64,000 nt of DNA from Pseudoxanthomonas beigongshangi (GCF_016820515.1 NZ_JADHDV010000006.1:1-64000), one strand, 5' to 3'; shown: positions 17,240 through 27,725, counted from the stretch's first letter. Translations and numbers: made by a program. Notes: generated by a model from the sequence alone, not told the origin.

Positions 17240-17908
17240 TCACTCGTCGTCGTGATCGGGCAACGGCGATGCAGGAGCGCCTGGCGTGAACTCGCCTGGT
17301 TTGACGTAGGCGGCGAAGACGATGTCGATGACTTCGGCGCCATCGCGCATCAGATCGAACAGCTCCGGTTCCAGCATCGCGCTGTAGAGCACGCCGGACA
17401 GGCTGGCGTGCAGGATGCGCGATGCCGTGGCCGCATCCGCGTCGTCGCGGAGCTGGCCCAGATCCCGGGCGCGCTGGAAGGCGAGGGTGATGATCTCCAG
17501 TTCCTCGAGCGTGCTTTCGTGCTGCAGGTCCTGCATGGCCTGGCTTTCGGCCGACAGGTCATTGCGCAACATGATCTCCATCATGTTGCGTGCGCGCTCG
17601 TCCTCCGCCAGTTCCTGGATGGACACCAGCAATGCCGAACGCAGATCCAGCACCGGCGTGGTGCGCTTGGGAGAGTAGGTGCGGCGCAGGCGCTGGATGA
17701 AGGTGACGCGCTCGCGGTTGATCATCGCCTCGAGCACCTCGGTCTTGTTCTTGAAATGCCAGTAGACCGCGCCGCGGGTATAGCCGGCGCGGGCGCCGAT
17801 CATCGCCAGGGTGGTGCCGGCGACCCCGTGTTCGTGGAAACAGGCCTGGGCGGCGTCGAGGATGCCTTCCCGCGTCGCCTGCGCTTCTTCTTTGGTTTTT
17901 CTGGCCAT
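17240..17908 (-). CDS. smeT: TetR/AcrR-family repressor of the adjacent RND pump (SmeT-like)
   Basis: The protein has 222 residues from the ATG at 17908, where the family begins (MARKTKEEAQATREGILDAA); a longer upstream frame is rejected. The helix-turn-helix spans about residues 10-55 (TTLAMIGARAGYTRGAVYWHFKNK), followed by a C-terminal ligand-binding domain of AcrR/TtgR type. It is divergent from the smeDEF-like genes, with a 225-bp region between that holds an imperfect palindrome around ATGCAT. It most likely represses the pump and itself and is released by drugs or biocides. Confidence 0.85.
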   Translation of the reverse strand: MARKTKEEAQATREGILDAAQACFHEHGVAGTTLAMIGARAGYTRGAVYWHFKNKTEVLEAMINRERVTFIQRLRRTYSPKRTTPVLDLRSALLVSIQELAEDERARNMMEIMLRNDLSAESQAMQDLQHESTLEELEIITLAFQRARDLGQLRDDADAATASRILHASLSGVLYSAMLEPELFDLMRDGAEVIDIVFAAYVKPGEFTPGAPASPLPDHDDE

Positions 17909-17943
17909 CTGCCTTGCGCATTCGCTGGGTGAAACCGGGCTGA

Positions 17944-17990
17944 ATTGTACCGGTTTGCAAACAAACATTCATGCATGTATATTTCGCGCC
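17944..17990. promoter_or_regulatory. Putative SmeT-type operator and divergent promoter region
   Basis: An AT-rich block lies between the repressor and pump genes. It contains the tandem CAAACAAACATT and an imperfect palindrome ACATTC-ATGCAT-GTATAT (about 17966-17983), similar in style to the SmeT pseudo-palindrome of Stenotrophomonas. Its position would block promoters in both directions. Exact promoter elements are not clear. Confidence 0.5.
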
Positions 17991-18069
17991 CTGCACTGGA
18001 CCCAGCCGGATGCCGCGCTCCGCGAGTAGCCAGGCCCGGTGCTCGTTTCCCGCTTTTTGACGGCCACTT

Positions 18070-18107
18070 GGCGCCGATAAGGCGCCTTTTAGCCGCCAAT
18101 TGGCGCC
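18070..18107 (+). promoter_or_regulatory. Terminator-like hairpin and alternative palindrome in the smeD leader
   Basis: GGCGCC (18070-18075), loop GATAA and GGCGCC (18081-18086) are followed by TTTT (18087-18090), giving a short intrinsic-terminator shape. Right after it, CGCCAATTGGCG is a perfect 12-bp palindrome overlapping a third GGCGCC (18102-18107). The three copies could form mutually exclusive stems. This lies 27-64 bp before the smeD start, so it could act as an attenuator or simply be hairpin clutter. Confidence 0.4.
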
Positions 18108-18133
18108 CGAATCCCTACTTCGACCCCACCGCC

Positions 18134-19318
18134 ATGTCCCGAATCCCGCTCCCCTTCCTCGCCCTGTCGCTGGCGATCGGCCTGTCCCTGTCCGCCTGTG
18201 GCGGTGGTGAACCGGAGGCGCCCCAGGGCGGCCCCGGCCAGGTCACCGTGACCACCTTGAAGACCGAACAGGTCGGCCTGACCCGGGAACTCCCCGGCCG
18301 CACCCAGGCGTTCCTGGTCGCCGAAGTCCGCCCGCAGGTCAACGGCATCGTTGCCCGCCGGCTGTTCACCGAAGGCGGCGTGGTCAAGGCCGGGCAGGCG
18401 CTGTACCAGCTCGACGACGCCAGCTATCGCGCCCAGGCCAACACCGCCCGCGCGCAGCTGGCGCGCGCCGAGGCCACCGCCCACGCCGCCCGCCTGAGCG
18501 CGCGCCGCATCGGCGAGCTGGCGAAGATCGACGCGGTCAGCCAGCAGGATCTGGAAAACGCCGTCGCCGCGCAGCAGCAGGCCGACGCCGATGTCGGTGC
18601 CGCCCGCGCCTCGCTGGACGCGGCCAACGTGACCCTGGGCTATGCGCGGATCACCGCGCCCATCAGCGGCCGCATCGGCAAGTCCACGGTCACCCAGGGC
18701 GCGCTGGTCAATGCCGGCCAGGCCGAAGCGCTGGCCACGGTGCAGCAACTGGATCCGATCTACGTCGACCTCAGCCAGTCCTCGGCCGAATTGCTGCAAC
18801 TGCGCCGCGAACTGGCGGCCGGGCGATTGCAGGACAACCAGCAACTGCCGGTGAGCATCCTGCTCGAAGACGGCAGCACCTTCGATCACAAGGGCACGCT
18901 GGAGTTCTCCGAAGTCAGCGTCGATCCCGGCACCGGCAGCTTCGGCCTGCGGGTGAAGGTCGACAATCCCGAGGGTGTGCTGATGCCCGGCATGTATGTG
19001 CGCGCGGTGATCGGCGGTGGCGTGCGCAACGACGCGCTGCTGGTGCCGATGCAGGGCATCGCCCGCGACCCGAAGGGCGATACCACCGCGATGGTGGTCG
19101 GCAAGGACGGCAAGGTCGAAGTGAGGCCGGTCAAGGTCAGCCGCGCGCTGGGCGACAAGTGGCTGGTCGAGGACGGCCTCAAGGCCGGCGACAAGGTCAT
19201 CGTCGAAGGCCTGCAGAAGATCGGTCCCGGCATGCCCGTGCAGGCCACCGAGCGGGATGCCAAGCCGGCGAGGACCGCGACGTCCACGGCGCCGGCCGCC
19301 GCCCACGGCGCGCGGTAA
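18134..19318 (+). CDS. smeD: RND efflux periplasmic adaptor lipoprotein (SmeD/AcrA family)
   Basis: The protein has 394 residues from ATG 18134. The signal peptide ends in lipobox LSAC (Cys near residue 20), so it is a lipoprotein on the inner membrane. Family motifs follow in order: GRTQAFLVAEVRPQVNGIV (lipoyl half), an alpha-hairpin near residues 95-170, GYARITAPISGRIGKS, and the beta-barrel and membrane-proximal region ending in GLQKIGPGMPV. It links the pump SmeE to the outer-membrane channel SmeF. It is the first gene of a three-gene operon, 12 bp before smeE. Confidence 0.9.
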   Translation: MSRIPLPFLALSLAIGLSLSACGGGEPEAPQGGPGQVTVTTLKTEQVGLTRELPGRTQAFLVAEVRPQVNGIVARRLFTEGGVVKAGQALYQLDDASYRAQANTARAQLARAEATAHAARLSARRIGELAKIDAVSQQDLENAVAAQQQADADVGAARASLDAANVTLGYARITAPISGRIGKSTVTQGALVNAGQAEALATVQQLDPIYVDLSQSSAELLQLRRELAAGRLQDNQQLPVSILLEDGSTFDHKGTLEFSEVSVDPGTGSFGLRVKVDNPEGVLMPGMYVRAVIGGGVRNDALLVPMQGIARDPKGDTTAMVVGKDGKVEVRPVKVSRALGDKWLVEDGLKAGDKVIVEGLQKIGPGMPVQATERDAKPARTATSTAPAAAHGAR

Positions 19319-19330
19319 GCGGAGAATCCC

Positions 19331-22300
19331 ATGGCACGCTTCTTCATCGACCGACCCATCTTCGCGTGGGTCATCGCCATCATCATCATGCTCGCCGGCG
19401 GCCTGGCCCTGTTCAAGCTGCCGGTCTCGATGTATCCCAACGTCGCGCCGCCGGCGGTGGAAATCAGCGCGACCTATCCGGGCGCCTCGGCCAAGGTGGT
19501 CGAGGATTCGGTGACCCAGATCATCGAGCAGAACATGAAGGGCCTGGACGGGCTGATCTATTTCTCGTCCAACAGCTCCGCCAACGGCATGGCGACGATT
19601 ACCCTGACCTTTGAGAGCGGGACCAACCCGGACATCGCCCAGGTGCAGGTGCAGAACAAGCTGCAGCTGGCGATGCCGCTGCTGCCGCAGGAAGTGCAGC
19701 GGCAGGGCATCAACGTGGCCAAGTCCAGCTCGGGCTTCCTCAACGTGCTCGCCTTCGTCTCCGAAGACGGCAGCATGGACGAGAACGACATCGCCGACTA
19801 TGTCGGCTCCAATGTCGTCGACCAGCTCAGCCGCGTGCCGGGCGTCGGCAACATCCAGGTGTTCGGCGGCAAGTACGCCATGCGCATCTGGCTGGATCCG
19901 AACAAGCTGCACACCTACAACCTCTCGGTACCGGAGGTGGTCGCCGCGATCCGGGCGCAGAACGCGCAGGTCGCCATCGGCCAGCTAGGCGGCGCGCCGG
20001 CGGTGAAGGGCCAGCAGCTCAACGCCACCATCAACGCGCAGTCGCGCCTGCAGACGCCCGAGCAGTTCCGCGACATCGTCGTGCGCAGCGCGCAGGACGG
20101 ATCGGAACTGCGCCTGAGCGACGTGGCCCGGGTCGAGCTGGGCGCCGAGTCCTACGACTTCATCACCCGCTACAACGGCCAGCCGGCCAGCGGTCTGGCG
20201 ATCACCCTGGCCACCGGCGCCAACGCGCTGGACACCGCCGCCGGCGTGCAGAAGACCCTCGACGAACTCACCCCGTTCTTCCCGGCGGGCCTGAAGGCCG
20301 AGACGCCGTACGACACCACCCCGTTCGTGCGGGTGTCCATCAAGGGCGTGGTGAAGACCCTGCTCGAAGCGATCGTGCTGGTGTTCGTGGTGATGTACCT
20401 GTTCCTGCAGAACTTTCGCGCCACCCTGATTCCCACCATCGCCGTACCGGTGGTGCTGCTGGGTACCTTCGGCGTGCTGGCCGCGCTGGGCTTCTCGGTT
20501 AACATGCTGACGATGTTCGCGATGGTGCTGGCAATTGGCCTGCTGGTCGACGATGCCATCGTGGTGGTGGAGAACGTCGAGCGCATCATGTCCGAGGAGG
20601 GACTGTCGCCGCTGGAGGCCACCCGCAAGTCGATGGGCCAGATCACCGGCGCGCTGGTCGGCATCGGCCTGGTGCTGTCGGCGGTGTTCGTGCCGATGGC
20701 GTTCATGAGCGGCTCCACCGGCGTGATCTACCGCCAGTTCTCCGCCACCATCGTGTCGGCGATGGCATTGTCGGTGCTGGTCGCGATCGTGCTGACCCCG
20801 GCGCTGTGCGCGACCCTGCTCAAGCCGCTGAAGAAGGGCGAGCATCATGTCGCCCACCGCGGCCTGGCCGGTCGCTTCTTCAACGCATTCAACCGCGGCT
20901 TCGATCGTTCCAGCGAAAGCTACCAGCGCGGCGTGCGTGGCATCCTGGCGCGGCCGTGGCGCTTCATGGGCATCGTGCTGGGCATGTTCGTGCTGATGGG
21001 CGTGCTGTTCGTGCGCCTGCCCAGCGCGTTCCTGCCCAACGAGGACCAGGGCGTGCTGATGGCGCTGGTGCAGGCGCCGGTGGGCGCCACCCAGGAGCGC
21101 ACGATGGAATCGATCCGGGCGTTGGAGAACCACTTCCTGGAGAACGAGAAGGGCGCGGTGGAGTCGGTGTTCTCGGTGCAGGGTTTCAGCTTCGCCGGCA
21201 TGGGCCAGAACGCGGGCATGGCCTTCGTCAAGCTCAAGGATTGGGGCGAGCGCGGCGCCGAGGAGGGCGTGATGCCGGTGACCGGCCGTGCGATGGCCGC
21301 GCTCGGCGGGATCAAGGACGCTTTCATCTTCGCGTTCCCGCCGCCGGCGATTCCGGAACTGGGCACCGCCTCGGGTTACACCTTCTTCCTGAAGGACAAC
21401 GGCGGGCAGGGCCACGAAGCCCTGCTGGCCGCGCGCAACCAATTGCTCGGCATGGCCGCCGAAAGCGGCAAGCTGGCCAACGTGCGTCCGAACGGACAGG
21501 AGGACACGCCGCAGTTCCGCATCGACATCGATGTGGCCAAGGCCAGCGCGCAGGGCCTGTCGATCGAGCAGATCAACAGCACCCTGGCGACCGCCTGGGG
21601 CAGCCAGTACATCGACGACTTCGTCGACCGCGGCCGGGTCAAGCGCGTGTTCGTGCAGGCCGACCAGCCGTTCCGCATGGTGCCGGAGGATTTCGATCTG
21701 TGGTCGGTGAAGAATGCAGAGGGCCGGATGGTGCCGTTCAGCGCGTTCGCCTCCAAGCACTGGGACTACGGCTCGCCGCGCCTGGAACGCTACAACGGCG
21801 TGTCGGCGATGGAAATCCAGGGTGAACCGGCGCCCGGCGTGGCCTCGGGCGACGCGATGGCCGAGATCGAACGCCTGGCCGCGCAATTGCCACCGGGCTT
21901 CGGCATCGAATGGACCGCGCTGTCGTACCAGGAGCGCCAGGCCGGCGCGCAGACGCCGCTGCTGTACACGCTGTCGCTGATGATCGTGTTCCTGTGCCTG
22001 GCCGCGATGTACGAGAGCTGGAGCGTGCCGACCGCGGTGCTGCTGGTCGCCCCGCTGGGCATCCTGGGCGCGGTGCTGGCCAACACCTTCCGTGGCATGG
22101 AGCGCGACGTCTACTTCCAGGTGGCGATGCTGACCACGGTGGGCCTGACCAGCAAGAACGCCATCCTGATCGTGGAGTTCGCCAAGGAGAACCTGGAGCG
22201 GGGCATCGGCCTCATCGAAGCCACCATGAACGCGGTCCGCGATCGCCTGCGCCCGATCATCATGACTTCGCTGGCGTTCGGCCTTGGCGTGCTGCCGCTG

Positions 22301-22495
22301 GCCATCGCGGCGGGCGCGGGCTCCGGCGCACAGCGGGCGATCGGCACCGGCGTGCTCGGCGGCATGATCGTGGGCACCGTGCTGGGCGTGTTCTTCGTGC
22401 CGCTGTTCTTCGTGGTGGTGCAGCGCGTCTTCAGTCGCAAGAAGGCCGCCGCGAATGTCGGAAACGGGGAGATCCAGGGAGAAACCCATGCATAA
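19331..22495 (+). CDS. smeE: RND multidrug efflux transporter (SmeE/AcrB, HAE-1 family)
   Basis: This 1054-residue inner-membrane proton/drug antiporter has normal length for the HAE-1 family. It starts [17 protein letters not shown]. The TM4 proton-relay segment [20 protein letters not shown] carries the paired Asp residues, and [16 protein letters not shown] (TM10) carries the Lys. The periplasmic loops are complete. With the adaptor and channel it should export hydrophobic drugs, dyes and quinolones. Its 3' end overlaps the next gene by 8 bp. Confidence 0.93.
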   Translation: MARFFIDRPIFAWVIAIIIMLAGGLALFKLPVSMYPNVAPPAVEISATYPGASAKVVEDSVTQIIEQNMKGLDGLIYFSSNSSANGMATITLTFESGTNPDIAQVQVQNKLQLAMPLLPQEVQRQGINVAKSSSGFLNVLAFVSEDGSMDENDIADYVGSNVVDQLSRVPGVGNIQVFGGKYAMRIWLDPNKLHTYNLSVPEVVAAIRAQNAQVAIGQLGGAPAVKGQQLNATINAQSRLQTPEQFRDIVVRSAQDGSELRLSDVARVELGAESYDFITRYNGQPASGLAITLATGANALDTAAGVQKTLDELTPFFPAGLKAETPYDTTPFVRVSIKGVVKTLLEAIVLVFVVMYLFLQNFRATLIPTIAVPVVLLGTFGVLAALGFSVNMLTMFAMVLAIGLLVDDAIVVVENVERIMSEEGLSPLEATRKSMGQITGALVGIGLVLSAVFVPMAFMSGSTGVIYRQFSATIVSAMALSVLVAIVLTPALCATLLKPLKKGEHHVAHRGLAGRFFNAFNRGFDRSSESYQRGVRGILARPWRFMGIVLGMFVLMGVLFVRLPSAFLPNEDQGVLMALVQAPVGATQERTMESIRALENHFLENEKGAVESVFSVQGFSFAGMGQNAGMAFVKLKDWGERGAEEGVMPVTGRAMAALGGIKDAFIFAFPPPAIPELGTASGYTFFLKDNGGQGHEALLAARNQLLGMAAESGKLANVRPNGQEDTPQFRIDIDVAKASAQGLSIEQINSTLATAWGSQYIDDFVDRGRVKRVFVQADQPFRMVPEDFDLWSVKNAEGRMVPFSAFASKHWDYGSPRLERYNGVSAMEIQGEPAPGVASGDAMAEIERLAAQLPPGFGIEWTALSYQERQAGAQTPLLYTLSLMIVFLCLAAMYESWSVPTAVLLVAPLGILGAVLANTFRGMERDVYFQVAMLTTVGLTSKNAILIVEFAKENLERGIGLIEATMNAVRDRLRPIIMTSLAFGLGVLPLAIAAGAGSGAQRAIGTGVLGGMIVGTVLGVFFVPLFFVVVQRVFSRKKAAANVGNGEIQGETHA

Positions 22496-23918
22496 GCCTT
22501 CGACCGCCGGCCTGGCGCTGGCGATGATCCTGGTGCTGTCCGGCTGCGCGACGCTCGCGCCGCGCGGCAGCGAAGTGACCCCGTCGATTCCGTCGCAATG
22601 GCCGGCGTCGCTCGCGGCCGGCGATGCCTCGCCGGCCCGGGCCGTGGCCGATGTCGCCGACATCGGCTGGCGCGAGTTCTTCCCGGACCCGCGCCTGCAA
22701 ACGCTGATCACCCAGTCGCTGGACAACAACCGCGACCTGCGCGTGGCCGCGTTGAACGTGGTGCGCGCCCGCGCGCAGTACCGCATCCAGCGCGCCGACC
22801 GCCTGCCTTCGTTCAACGTGCAGGGACAGATGACCCGCAGCGGCGGCGACGTCCCGGTCAGCGAACAGTTCAGCGCCAATCTCGGCATGGCCGAGTTCGA
22901 GCTGGATCTGTTCGGCCGCGTGCGCAACCTGAGCGATGCCGCGCTGCAGAAGTATTTCGCCGAGACCGAGAACCGGCGCGGGGCGCAGCTGACGCTGGTG
23001 GCGGAAGTCGCCAACGCCTGGCTGACCCTGGGCGCGGATCGGGAACAACTGCGGATCGCCCAGGCCACCCTGGCCGCGCATGAGGACTCGTTGCGCCTGA
23101 TCGAGGCACGCCACCAGCGCGGCGGCTCGTCCGCGCTCGACGTGAGCCAGGCCCGCACCCTGGTCGAAACCGCGCGCACCGACGTGGCGCGCTTCACCGG
23201 CCAGGTCGCGCAGGATCGCAACGCGCTGGTGCTGCTGGCGGGTGGCCCGGTCGAGGAAGATCTGCTGCCGCAGGACAACCTCGCCGACATCGCCGCACTG
23301 CGGCCGCTGCCGGCCGGCCTGCCGGGCGACGTGCTGCTGCGGCGCCCGGACGTGATGGCCGCCGAGCATGTGTTGCTGTCGGCGAACGCGAATGTCGGCG
23401 CCGCGCGCGCGGCGTTCTTTCCTTCCATCCAGCTGACCGGCGCCATCGGCTCGGCCTCGACCGAATTGTCCGGCCTGTTCGACGGCGGCACCCGCGCGTG
23501 GAGTTTCATCCCCCGGATCACCCTGCCGATCTTCCAGGGCGGGCGGCTGCGCGCGAACCTGGGCATGGCCACGGCCGATCAGGACATCGCGCTGGCCCAG
23601 TACGAAAAGGCGATCCAGTCCGGTTTCCGCGAAGTCGCCGACGCGCTGGCGCTGAGCGACAGCCTGGACGGGCAACTGGCCTCGCAGCGTGCGCTGGTGT
23701 CCGCCACCGAACAGGCCGAACGCCTGTCGCAGGCCCGCTACGACGCCGGCCTGGACAGCTTCCTCACCCTGCTCGACGCGCGCCGCGCCGCCTACGGTGC
23801 CCGCCAGACGCTGGTGAACACCCGGCTGGCCCAGCAATCCAATCAGGTCGCGCTGTACAAGGTGCTGGGTGGTGGCTGGCGCGAGGGCGGCCTGGCGCAC
23901 ATCCGACCGCAGCAGTGA
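22488..23918 (+). CDS. smeF: Outer-membrane efflux channel lipoprotein (SmeF/OprM family)
   Basis: The protein has 476 residues from ATG 22488, inside the last codons of smeE. A signal peptide with lipobox LSGC gives a lipid-anchored outer-membrane factor. Two OEP repeats are visible: the first around residues 60-260, the second 285-460 with [33 protein letters not shown]. It forms the TolC-like trimeric channel of the tripartite pump. It is the last gene of the operon and faces a convergent TPR gene. Confidence 0.92.
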   Translation: MHKPSTAGLALAMILVLSGCATLAPRGSEVTPSIPSQWPASLAAGDASPARAVADVADIGWREFFPDPRLQTLITQSLDNNRDLRVAALNVVRARAQYRIQRADRLPSFNVQGQMTRSGGDVPVSEQFSANLGMAEFELDLFGRVRNLSDAALQKYFAETENRRGAQLTLVAEVANAWLTLGADREQLRIAQATLAAHEDSLRLIEARHQRGGSSALDVSQARTLVETARTDVARFTGQVAQDRNALVLLAGGPVEEDLLPQDNLADIAALRPLPAGLPGDVLLRRPDVMAAEHVLLSANANVGAARAAFFPSIQLTGAIGSASTELSGLFDGGTRAWSFIPRITLPIFQGGRLRANLGMATADQDIALAQYEKAIQSGFREVADALALSDSLDGQLASQRALVSATEQAERLSQARYDAGLDSFLTLLDARRAAYGARQTLVNTRLAQQSNQVALYKVLGGGWREGGLAHIRPQQ

Positions 23919-23967
23919 GTCGAAAATGGCCCGACAAGCGCCAGCCTGATCCTCCCGCGGAAGGCGT

Positions 23968-25662
23968 TCAGTAGCGCGCCGCGGTCAGCGGCGCATCCGC
24001 CCACTGCCAGGCCGCGGCTTGCCGGCGCGAAGTCTCGCGCGCGGCATCGGCCTGGCCGAGTTTGGCCTGCGCCTGTGCCAGGCCGAACAGCGACCAGCCA
24101 TTATCGGGATAGGTCTTCAGATCCTGGCCGAAGGCTTCCGCGGCACCTTGGGCGTCGCCGGTTTCGAGCAGTGCGGCGCCCAGATAGAGCCGTGCCGGCA
24201 GTGGCCAGTCGGCAGGTTCGTTGTAGGCCAGGGCGTCCTCGGCGGCGACAGCCTCGCGCAACGCGGCGATGCCATCCGCCGTCTTGCCCTGTCCACGCAG
24301 CAGCTCCCCGCGCAGCAGGGCGTCAGCGACCCGCAACACGCCATCGGCGTGGTTGATGTCGAAGAAGCTCACCTTCGTCATTGCCGGATCGATGGCGAGC
24401 GCGTGCAGGGCATCGGCCTCGCGCACGGCATCGGCCTCGCGCACGGCATCGGCCGGCGCGCCCTTGCGCAGGTGCGCCATGCCGCGCGCGAAGTGCCGGA
24501 TGGCGGCCAGGTAGGGTGGCTCCGGCGATGTGCTGGCGTCGGCCAGGATCGCATCCCAGTCACCAAAACGGACCCGCGTGAGCAGGGGCGTGGCCACGAA
24601 CTGCTGCATGAACTCCATTGGCGCCTGTCCCATCGCGGCGCGATCCGCGCGACTGGCGGTCTGTTCCGCCGCCTGCAGCGCCAAGGTGCGGGATCCGGTC
24701 AGGCCCGTGGTCATGGTGGCGAAATGCCAGTTGTGCGGCACATAGCCCAACGGGTAGACGCCGTTGCTGCCGCGGCACACCGCCAGGAAATCCTTGTCCG
24801 CGGTGGTCGCGGCGAAATTGGTCAGGGTCGCATCGTGGTAGCGGCCGACGCGGATGTAGATGTGTGCGGGCATGTGCACCAGGTGGCCCGAGCCGGGCGC
24901 CAGCGCGGCCAGCGCATCGGCGTAGCGTTCGGCACGCTGCGGCGCGGGCGAGGCTTCGACGGCATGGATGTAGTAGTGCATCGCGCCGATATGGCGCGGA
25001 TTGCGCGCAAGTACCCGTTCCAGTTCGCCGAGCAGGCGCGGGGTGAATTCCGTGGGTGTGCCGTCGGTGTTCCAGTATGCCCAGGGCGACAGATCCATCA
25101 GCGCTTCCGCGTACAGGGTCGCCGCGTCGTCGTCGTCGGGAAACTGCGCGACCACCCGCGCCATCGCGTCGGCATAGGCGCGATCCAGCGGCTTGCGATC
25201 CTCCGGCGCCGGATCGGCGTAACGTGCCTGCAGGGCCTGGATCAGCGCGCGATCGGCCGGGCGTGCCGAACCGGCGAGGTGCGCGGCGCGCGCGGCGAGG
25301 GCCGTGGCGTCCTTCGCCTGCTCGGGATCCATCGGCAGGTTGATGTTCGGCCCCAGCACCAGCGCCTGGCCCCACACGCACATCGCGCATTGCGGATCGA
25401 GCCGCGCCGCCTCGGCGAATGCGCGTCCGGCCGCCTCATGGTTGAAGCCGTAGGCCATGCGCAGACCCTGGTCGAAGTAGCGTTGCGCCGCGGGCACGCG
25501 GATGGCCACGTCGCGATGCAGATCGCCGAAGGTGTCGAACAGGGGCAGGGCTGCGGAGGCGCGGGGCGCGGGCGCGGCCTCGGTGGCCGCCTCGCGGCTT
25601 GAATCGCAGCCGGCCAGCAGCAGCGTCGCCAGCAGTGGCAGGAGCAAGGAACGACGGATCAT
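23968..25662 (-). CDS. TPR-repeat lipoprotein of unknown role
   Basis: The protein has 564 residues from ATG 25662. The N-terminus MIRRSLLLPLLATLLLAGC has a clear lipobox. TPR-like helix pairs occur near residues 60-110 (FDQGLRMAYGFNHEAAGRAFAEA), in the middle, and at the C-terminus (EPADWPLPARLYLGAALLETGD onward). His-rich stretches such as HIGAMHYYIHAVEAS and HLVHMPAHIYIRVGRY are typical of a widespread family of large TPR proteins with no proven function. Near residues 405-420 an 18-bp perfect tandem repeat gives a duplicated ADAVRE. Confidence 0.7.
   Translation of the reverse strand: MIRRSLLLPLLATLLLAGCDSSREAATEAAPAPRASAALPLFDTFGDLHRDVAIRVPAAQRYFDQGLRMAYGFNHEAAGRAFAEAARLDPQCAMCVWGQALVLGPNINLPMDPEQAKDATALAARAAHLAGSARPADRALIQALQARYADPAPEDRKPLDRAYADAMARVVAQFPDDDDAATLYAEALMDLSPWAYWNTDGTPTEFTPRLLGELERVLARNPRHIGAMHYYIHAVEASPAPQRAERYADALAALAPGSGHLVHMPAHIYIRVGRYHDATLTNFAATTADKDFLAVCRGSNGVYPLGYVPHNWHFATMTTGLTGSRTLALQAAEQTASRADRAAMGQAPMEFMQQFVATPLLTRVRFGDWDAILADASTSPEPPYLAAIRHFARGMAHLRKGAPADAVREADAVREADALHALAIDPAMTKVSFFDINHADGVLRVADALLRGELLRGQGKTADGIAALREAVAAEDALAYNEPADWPLPARLYLGAALLETGDAQGAAEAFGQDLKTYPDNGWSLFGLAQAQAKLGQADAARETSRRQAAAWQWADAPLTAARY
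24411..24458. repeat. 18-bp tandem repeat inside the TPR gene
   Basis: CATCGGCCTCGCGCACGG occurs at 24411-24428 and again at 24429-24446, followed by a partial third copy starting CATCGGCC. It keeps the reading frame and adds six residues per unit, so it may vary in copy number between strains. Confidence 0.7.
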
Positions 25663-25854
25663 CGCGGTCTCCCCAGGCGGTGTACAAGTCACCAACGGCG
25701 TCAGTGAGCCGAAAGCGGACAGGACAGCCAGGCAGGTCGAGGGAACCAAGAGAAGATGGGTTGCGCCAAGGGTGCTGCCAGAGTCCGCAGGCATTGCCAC
25801 AGGCTGGGCGTTTGCGTCCGGTCGGCGTCCCTGCCGCCGAGGGCTGGGAGAAAA

Positions 25855-25931
25855 TGGCGCGCCCGGAGGGATTCGAACCCCCGACCAATGGCTTCGGAAG
25901 CCACTACTCTATCCGGCTGAGCTACGGGCGC
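25855..25931 (-). tRNA. tRNA-Arg (anticodon CCG)
   Basis: A 77-nt cloverleaf lies on the minus strand, with CCA encoded. The acceptor stem is GCGCCCG/CGGGCGC, the D arm contains AGCTCAGCCGG, the anticodon loop is TTCCGAA (CCG at positions 34-36), and the T arm contains GGTTCGAATCC. It reads CGG codons, common in this GC-rich genome. No integrase or repeated 3' end lies nearby. Confidence 0.95.
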
Positions 25932-26044
25932 GCAGACGGCATAGCTTACCCGAACCCAGCGCGCAGCCCAATGGCCGGCGGCGGAACGCGTGAAATCCCG
26001 GGGCCGTGCAACGCGGGGACGGCGGTCCGCCGTCGCCGGGGCGG

Positions 26045-26188
26045 TAAGATCGGCCGATGGCCCCGCCGGCCAGGATGCAGGCGGGCGCCATCGCCTCCAC
26101 CGACATGCGCCGAAGATGGGCTACGAACGTTTTGAAGCTTCCCCGACGCCGCGCTGGCGCGAGCGTCTGGGCCAATACTGGAAACTGA
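26045..26188 (+). promoter_or_regulatory. Putative promoter and leaderless upstream ORF overlapping the ubiA start
   Basis: TAAGAT (26045-26050) is followed after exactly 6 nt by ATG (26057), the geometry of a leaderless transcript. That ATG opens a 43-codon frame ending TGA near 26188, which passes through the ubiA start codon at 26116 in another frame. It may couple or tune ubiA translation; alternatively the -10 simply gives a 59-nt ubiA leader. Confidence 0.3.
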
Positions 26189-27018
26189 CCCGCGGCGATC
26201 GGCCGATCGGCGTGCTGTTGCTGCTGTGGCCGACCTGGTGGGCGCTGTGGCTGGCGGCCGGCGGCACGCCGCCGTGGTGGATCCTGTTCGTGTTCACCGC
26301 CGGCGTCTGGCTCACCCGTTCGGCCGGTTGCGTGATCAACGACTACGCCGACCGCTGGCTGGATCCGCATGTCGAGCGCACCAAGGGGCGACCGCTGGCG
26401 ACCGGCGTGGTGAGCGGTCGCGAGGCGCTGATGGTGTTCGCGGCGCTGATGATCGCCGCATTCGCGCTGGTGCTGACGATGAACGCGCTGACCATCGGCA
26501 TGAGCGTCGTCGGGCTGTTCCTGGCGGCCAGCTATCCCTATCTCAAGCGCTACACGCATCTGCCGCAGGTGTACCTGGGCATGGCGTTCGGCTGGGGCAT
26601 CCCGATGGCGTTCGCGGCCGTACAGGGCGAAGTGCCACCGATTGGCTGGGTGCTGTATGGCGCCAACATCCTGTGGTCGACCGCCTACGACACCTGGTAC
26701 GCGATGGTCGATCGCGACGACGACATCCGCATGGGTTCCAGATCCACCGCGATCCTGTTCGGCGATCTGGATCTGGTCATCCAGGGCGTGCTGTACGCGC
26801 TGGTGTTCCTGGCATTGGCGCTGGTCGGCCGACAGGCGGATCTGGGACTCTGGTACTGGGCCGGGCTGGGCGTGGCGGTCCTGCTGGTGGCCTACGAATT
26901 CCTCATCGCGCGCCACCGCGAGCGCGGGCCGTGTTTCCGCGCATTCCTGCACAACAATTGGGTGGGCGCGGCGGTGTTCGCGGGCATCGCGCTGCACTTC
27001 ACGCTAGGCAGCGGCTAG
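26116..27018 (+). CDS. ubiA: 4-hydroxybenzoate octaprenyltransferase (UbiA)
   Basis: The protein has 300 residues from ATG 26116; a longer upstream frame has no family similarity. It is an integral membrane prenyltransferase with about nine TM segments. The first Asp motif is NDYADRWLD (residues 75-83) followed by RTKGRP. The second is [13 protein letters not shown]. These bind the Mg-diphosphate of octaprenyl-PP. The enzyme joins the prenyl chain to 4-hydroxybenzoate in ubiquinone synthesis. It stands alone next to tRNA-Arg; no ubiC is beside it. Confidence 0.93.
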   Translation: MGYERFEASPTPRWRERLGQYWKLTRGDRPIGVLLLLWPTWWALWLAAGGTPPWWILFVFTAGVWLTRSAGCVINDYADRWLDPHVERTKGRPLATGVVSGREALMVFAALMIAAFALVLTMNALTIGMSVVGLFLAASYPYLKRYTHLPQVYLGMAFGWGIPMAFAAVQGEVPPIGWVLYGANILWSTAYDTWYAMVDRDDDIRMGSRSTAILFGDLDLVIQGVLYALVFLALALVGRQADLGLWYWAGLGVAVLLVAYEFLIARHRERGPCFRAFLHNNWVGAAVFAGIALHFTLGSG

Positions 27019-27067
27019 GGCGACGCGCCGAAGGTGGGGTCACCGCCTCCGGCGCGCGCGGGCGGGA

Positions 27068-27619
27068 TCAGCCCACGGATTGGAGGCGCTTGAGCCGGAA
27101 CGCGACGATCAGCTGCAATACGCCGTAGATCAACGCACCCACGGCGATCCACACCGCGATGGTGATCATTCCGATGCCCGGCCGCGCCAGGAAAAGCACG
27201 CCCAGCAGCATCGCCAGCACGCCGCTGAGCGCCAGCAACCACTCGCCATTGATCAGCTTGCGTACCTGGATGGCGAACACGATGCGGGCGATGCCGGCGA
27301 TGATCAGCCAGATGGCCAGCAGCCACAGCATCGCTTCGGCCATCTGCGCCGGCTGGGTGATGGCCAGCACGCCGAAGCCGATGGATATCAATGCATAGAG
27401 AATCAGCAGCCAGTTCGGCAATGCGATGTCCTTGCGGAAAATGCTGAGCAGGCTGACGATGCCATCGGCCAGCGACAGCACGCCGAACGCCAGCACCAAT
27501 GCCAGCACCGAGCGGCCGGGCCACAACAAGGTGACCACGCCGAATACCAGCGCCAGCACGCCATAGAGCAGGAACACCCACCAGCCACGTGCGGCATTCG
27601 CCAACAGATTGCTGCCCAT
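27068..27619 (-). CDS. HdeD-family membrane protein
   Basis: This 183-residue protein has six predicted TM segments in three similar hairpin pairs, as in the HdeD family (DUF308): WWVFLLYGVLALVFGVVTLLWP, NWLLILYALISIGFGVLAI and EWLLALSGVLAMLLGVLFL. HdeD is linked to acid resistance in E. coli at high cell density, but in other bacteria the role is unknown. It is convergent with ubiA, with a GC-rich hairpin (27027-27057) between them. Confidence 0.75.
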   Translation of the reverse strand: MGSNLLANAARGWWVFLLYGVLALVFGVVTLLWPGRSVLALVLAFGVLSLADGIVSLLSIFRKDIALPNWLLILYALISIGFGVLAITQPAQMAEAMLWLLAIWLIIAGIARIVFAIQVRKLINGEWLLALSGVLAMLLGVLFLARPGIGMITIAVWIAVGALIYGVLQLIVAFRLKRLQSVG

Positions 27620-27725
27620 TTCCTTCTCCTTTCCGGGAAAGCCGGGCCACGAATACGCCCGGTGCGGGAAGCCGTCAAGTCGTGGCTTCCGTCCCGCAGG
27701 GAAACTGTGGGCGGCCCGGTCCGAA

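Noticed and set aside
19985-23572. A long open frame antisense to smeE and smeF
   Set aside because: Same stop-poor shadow effect; the sense strand encodes complete RND and OMF proteins with all motifs.
22488-23918. smeE-smeF overlap as a frameshift or fusion
   Set aside because: The 8-bp overlap leaves both proteins full length, with a proper signal peptide and lipobox in smeF; it is normal translational coupling.
24411-24458. Minisatellite or mobile element in the TPR gene
   Set aside because: Only two 18-bp copies plus a partial one, in frame; simple slippage explains it.
25855-25931. tRNA-Arg as an integration site
   Set aside because: No integrase, no repeated tRNA 3' end, and only housekeeping genes on both sides.
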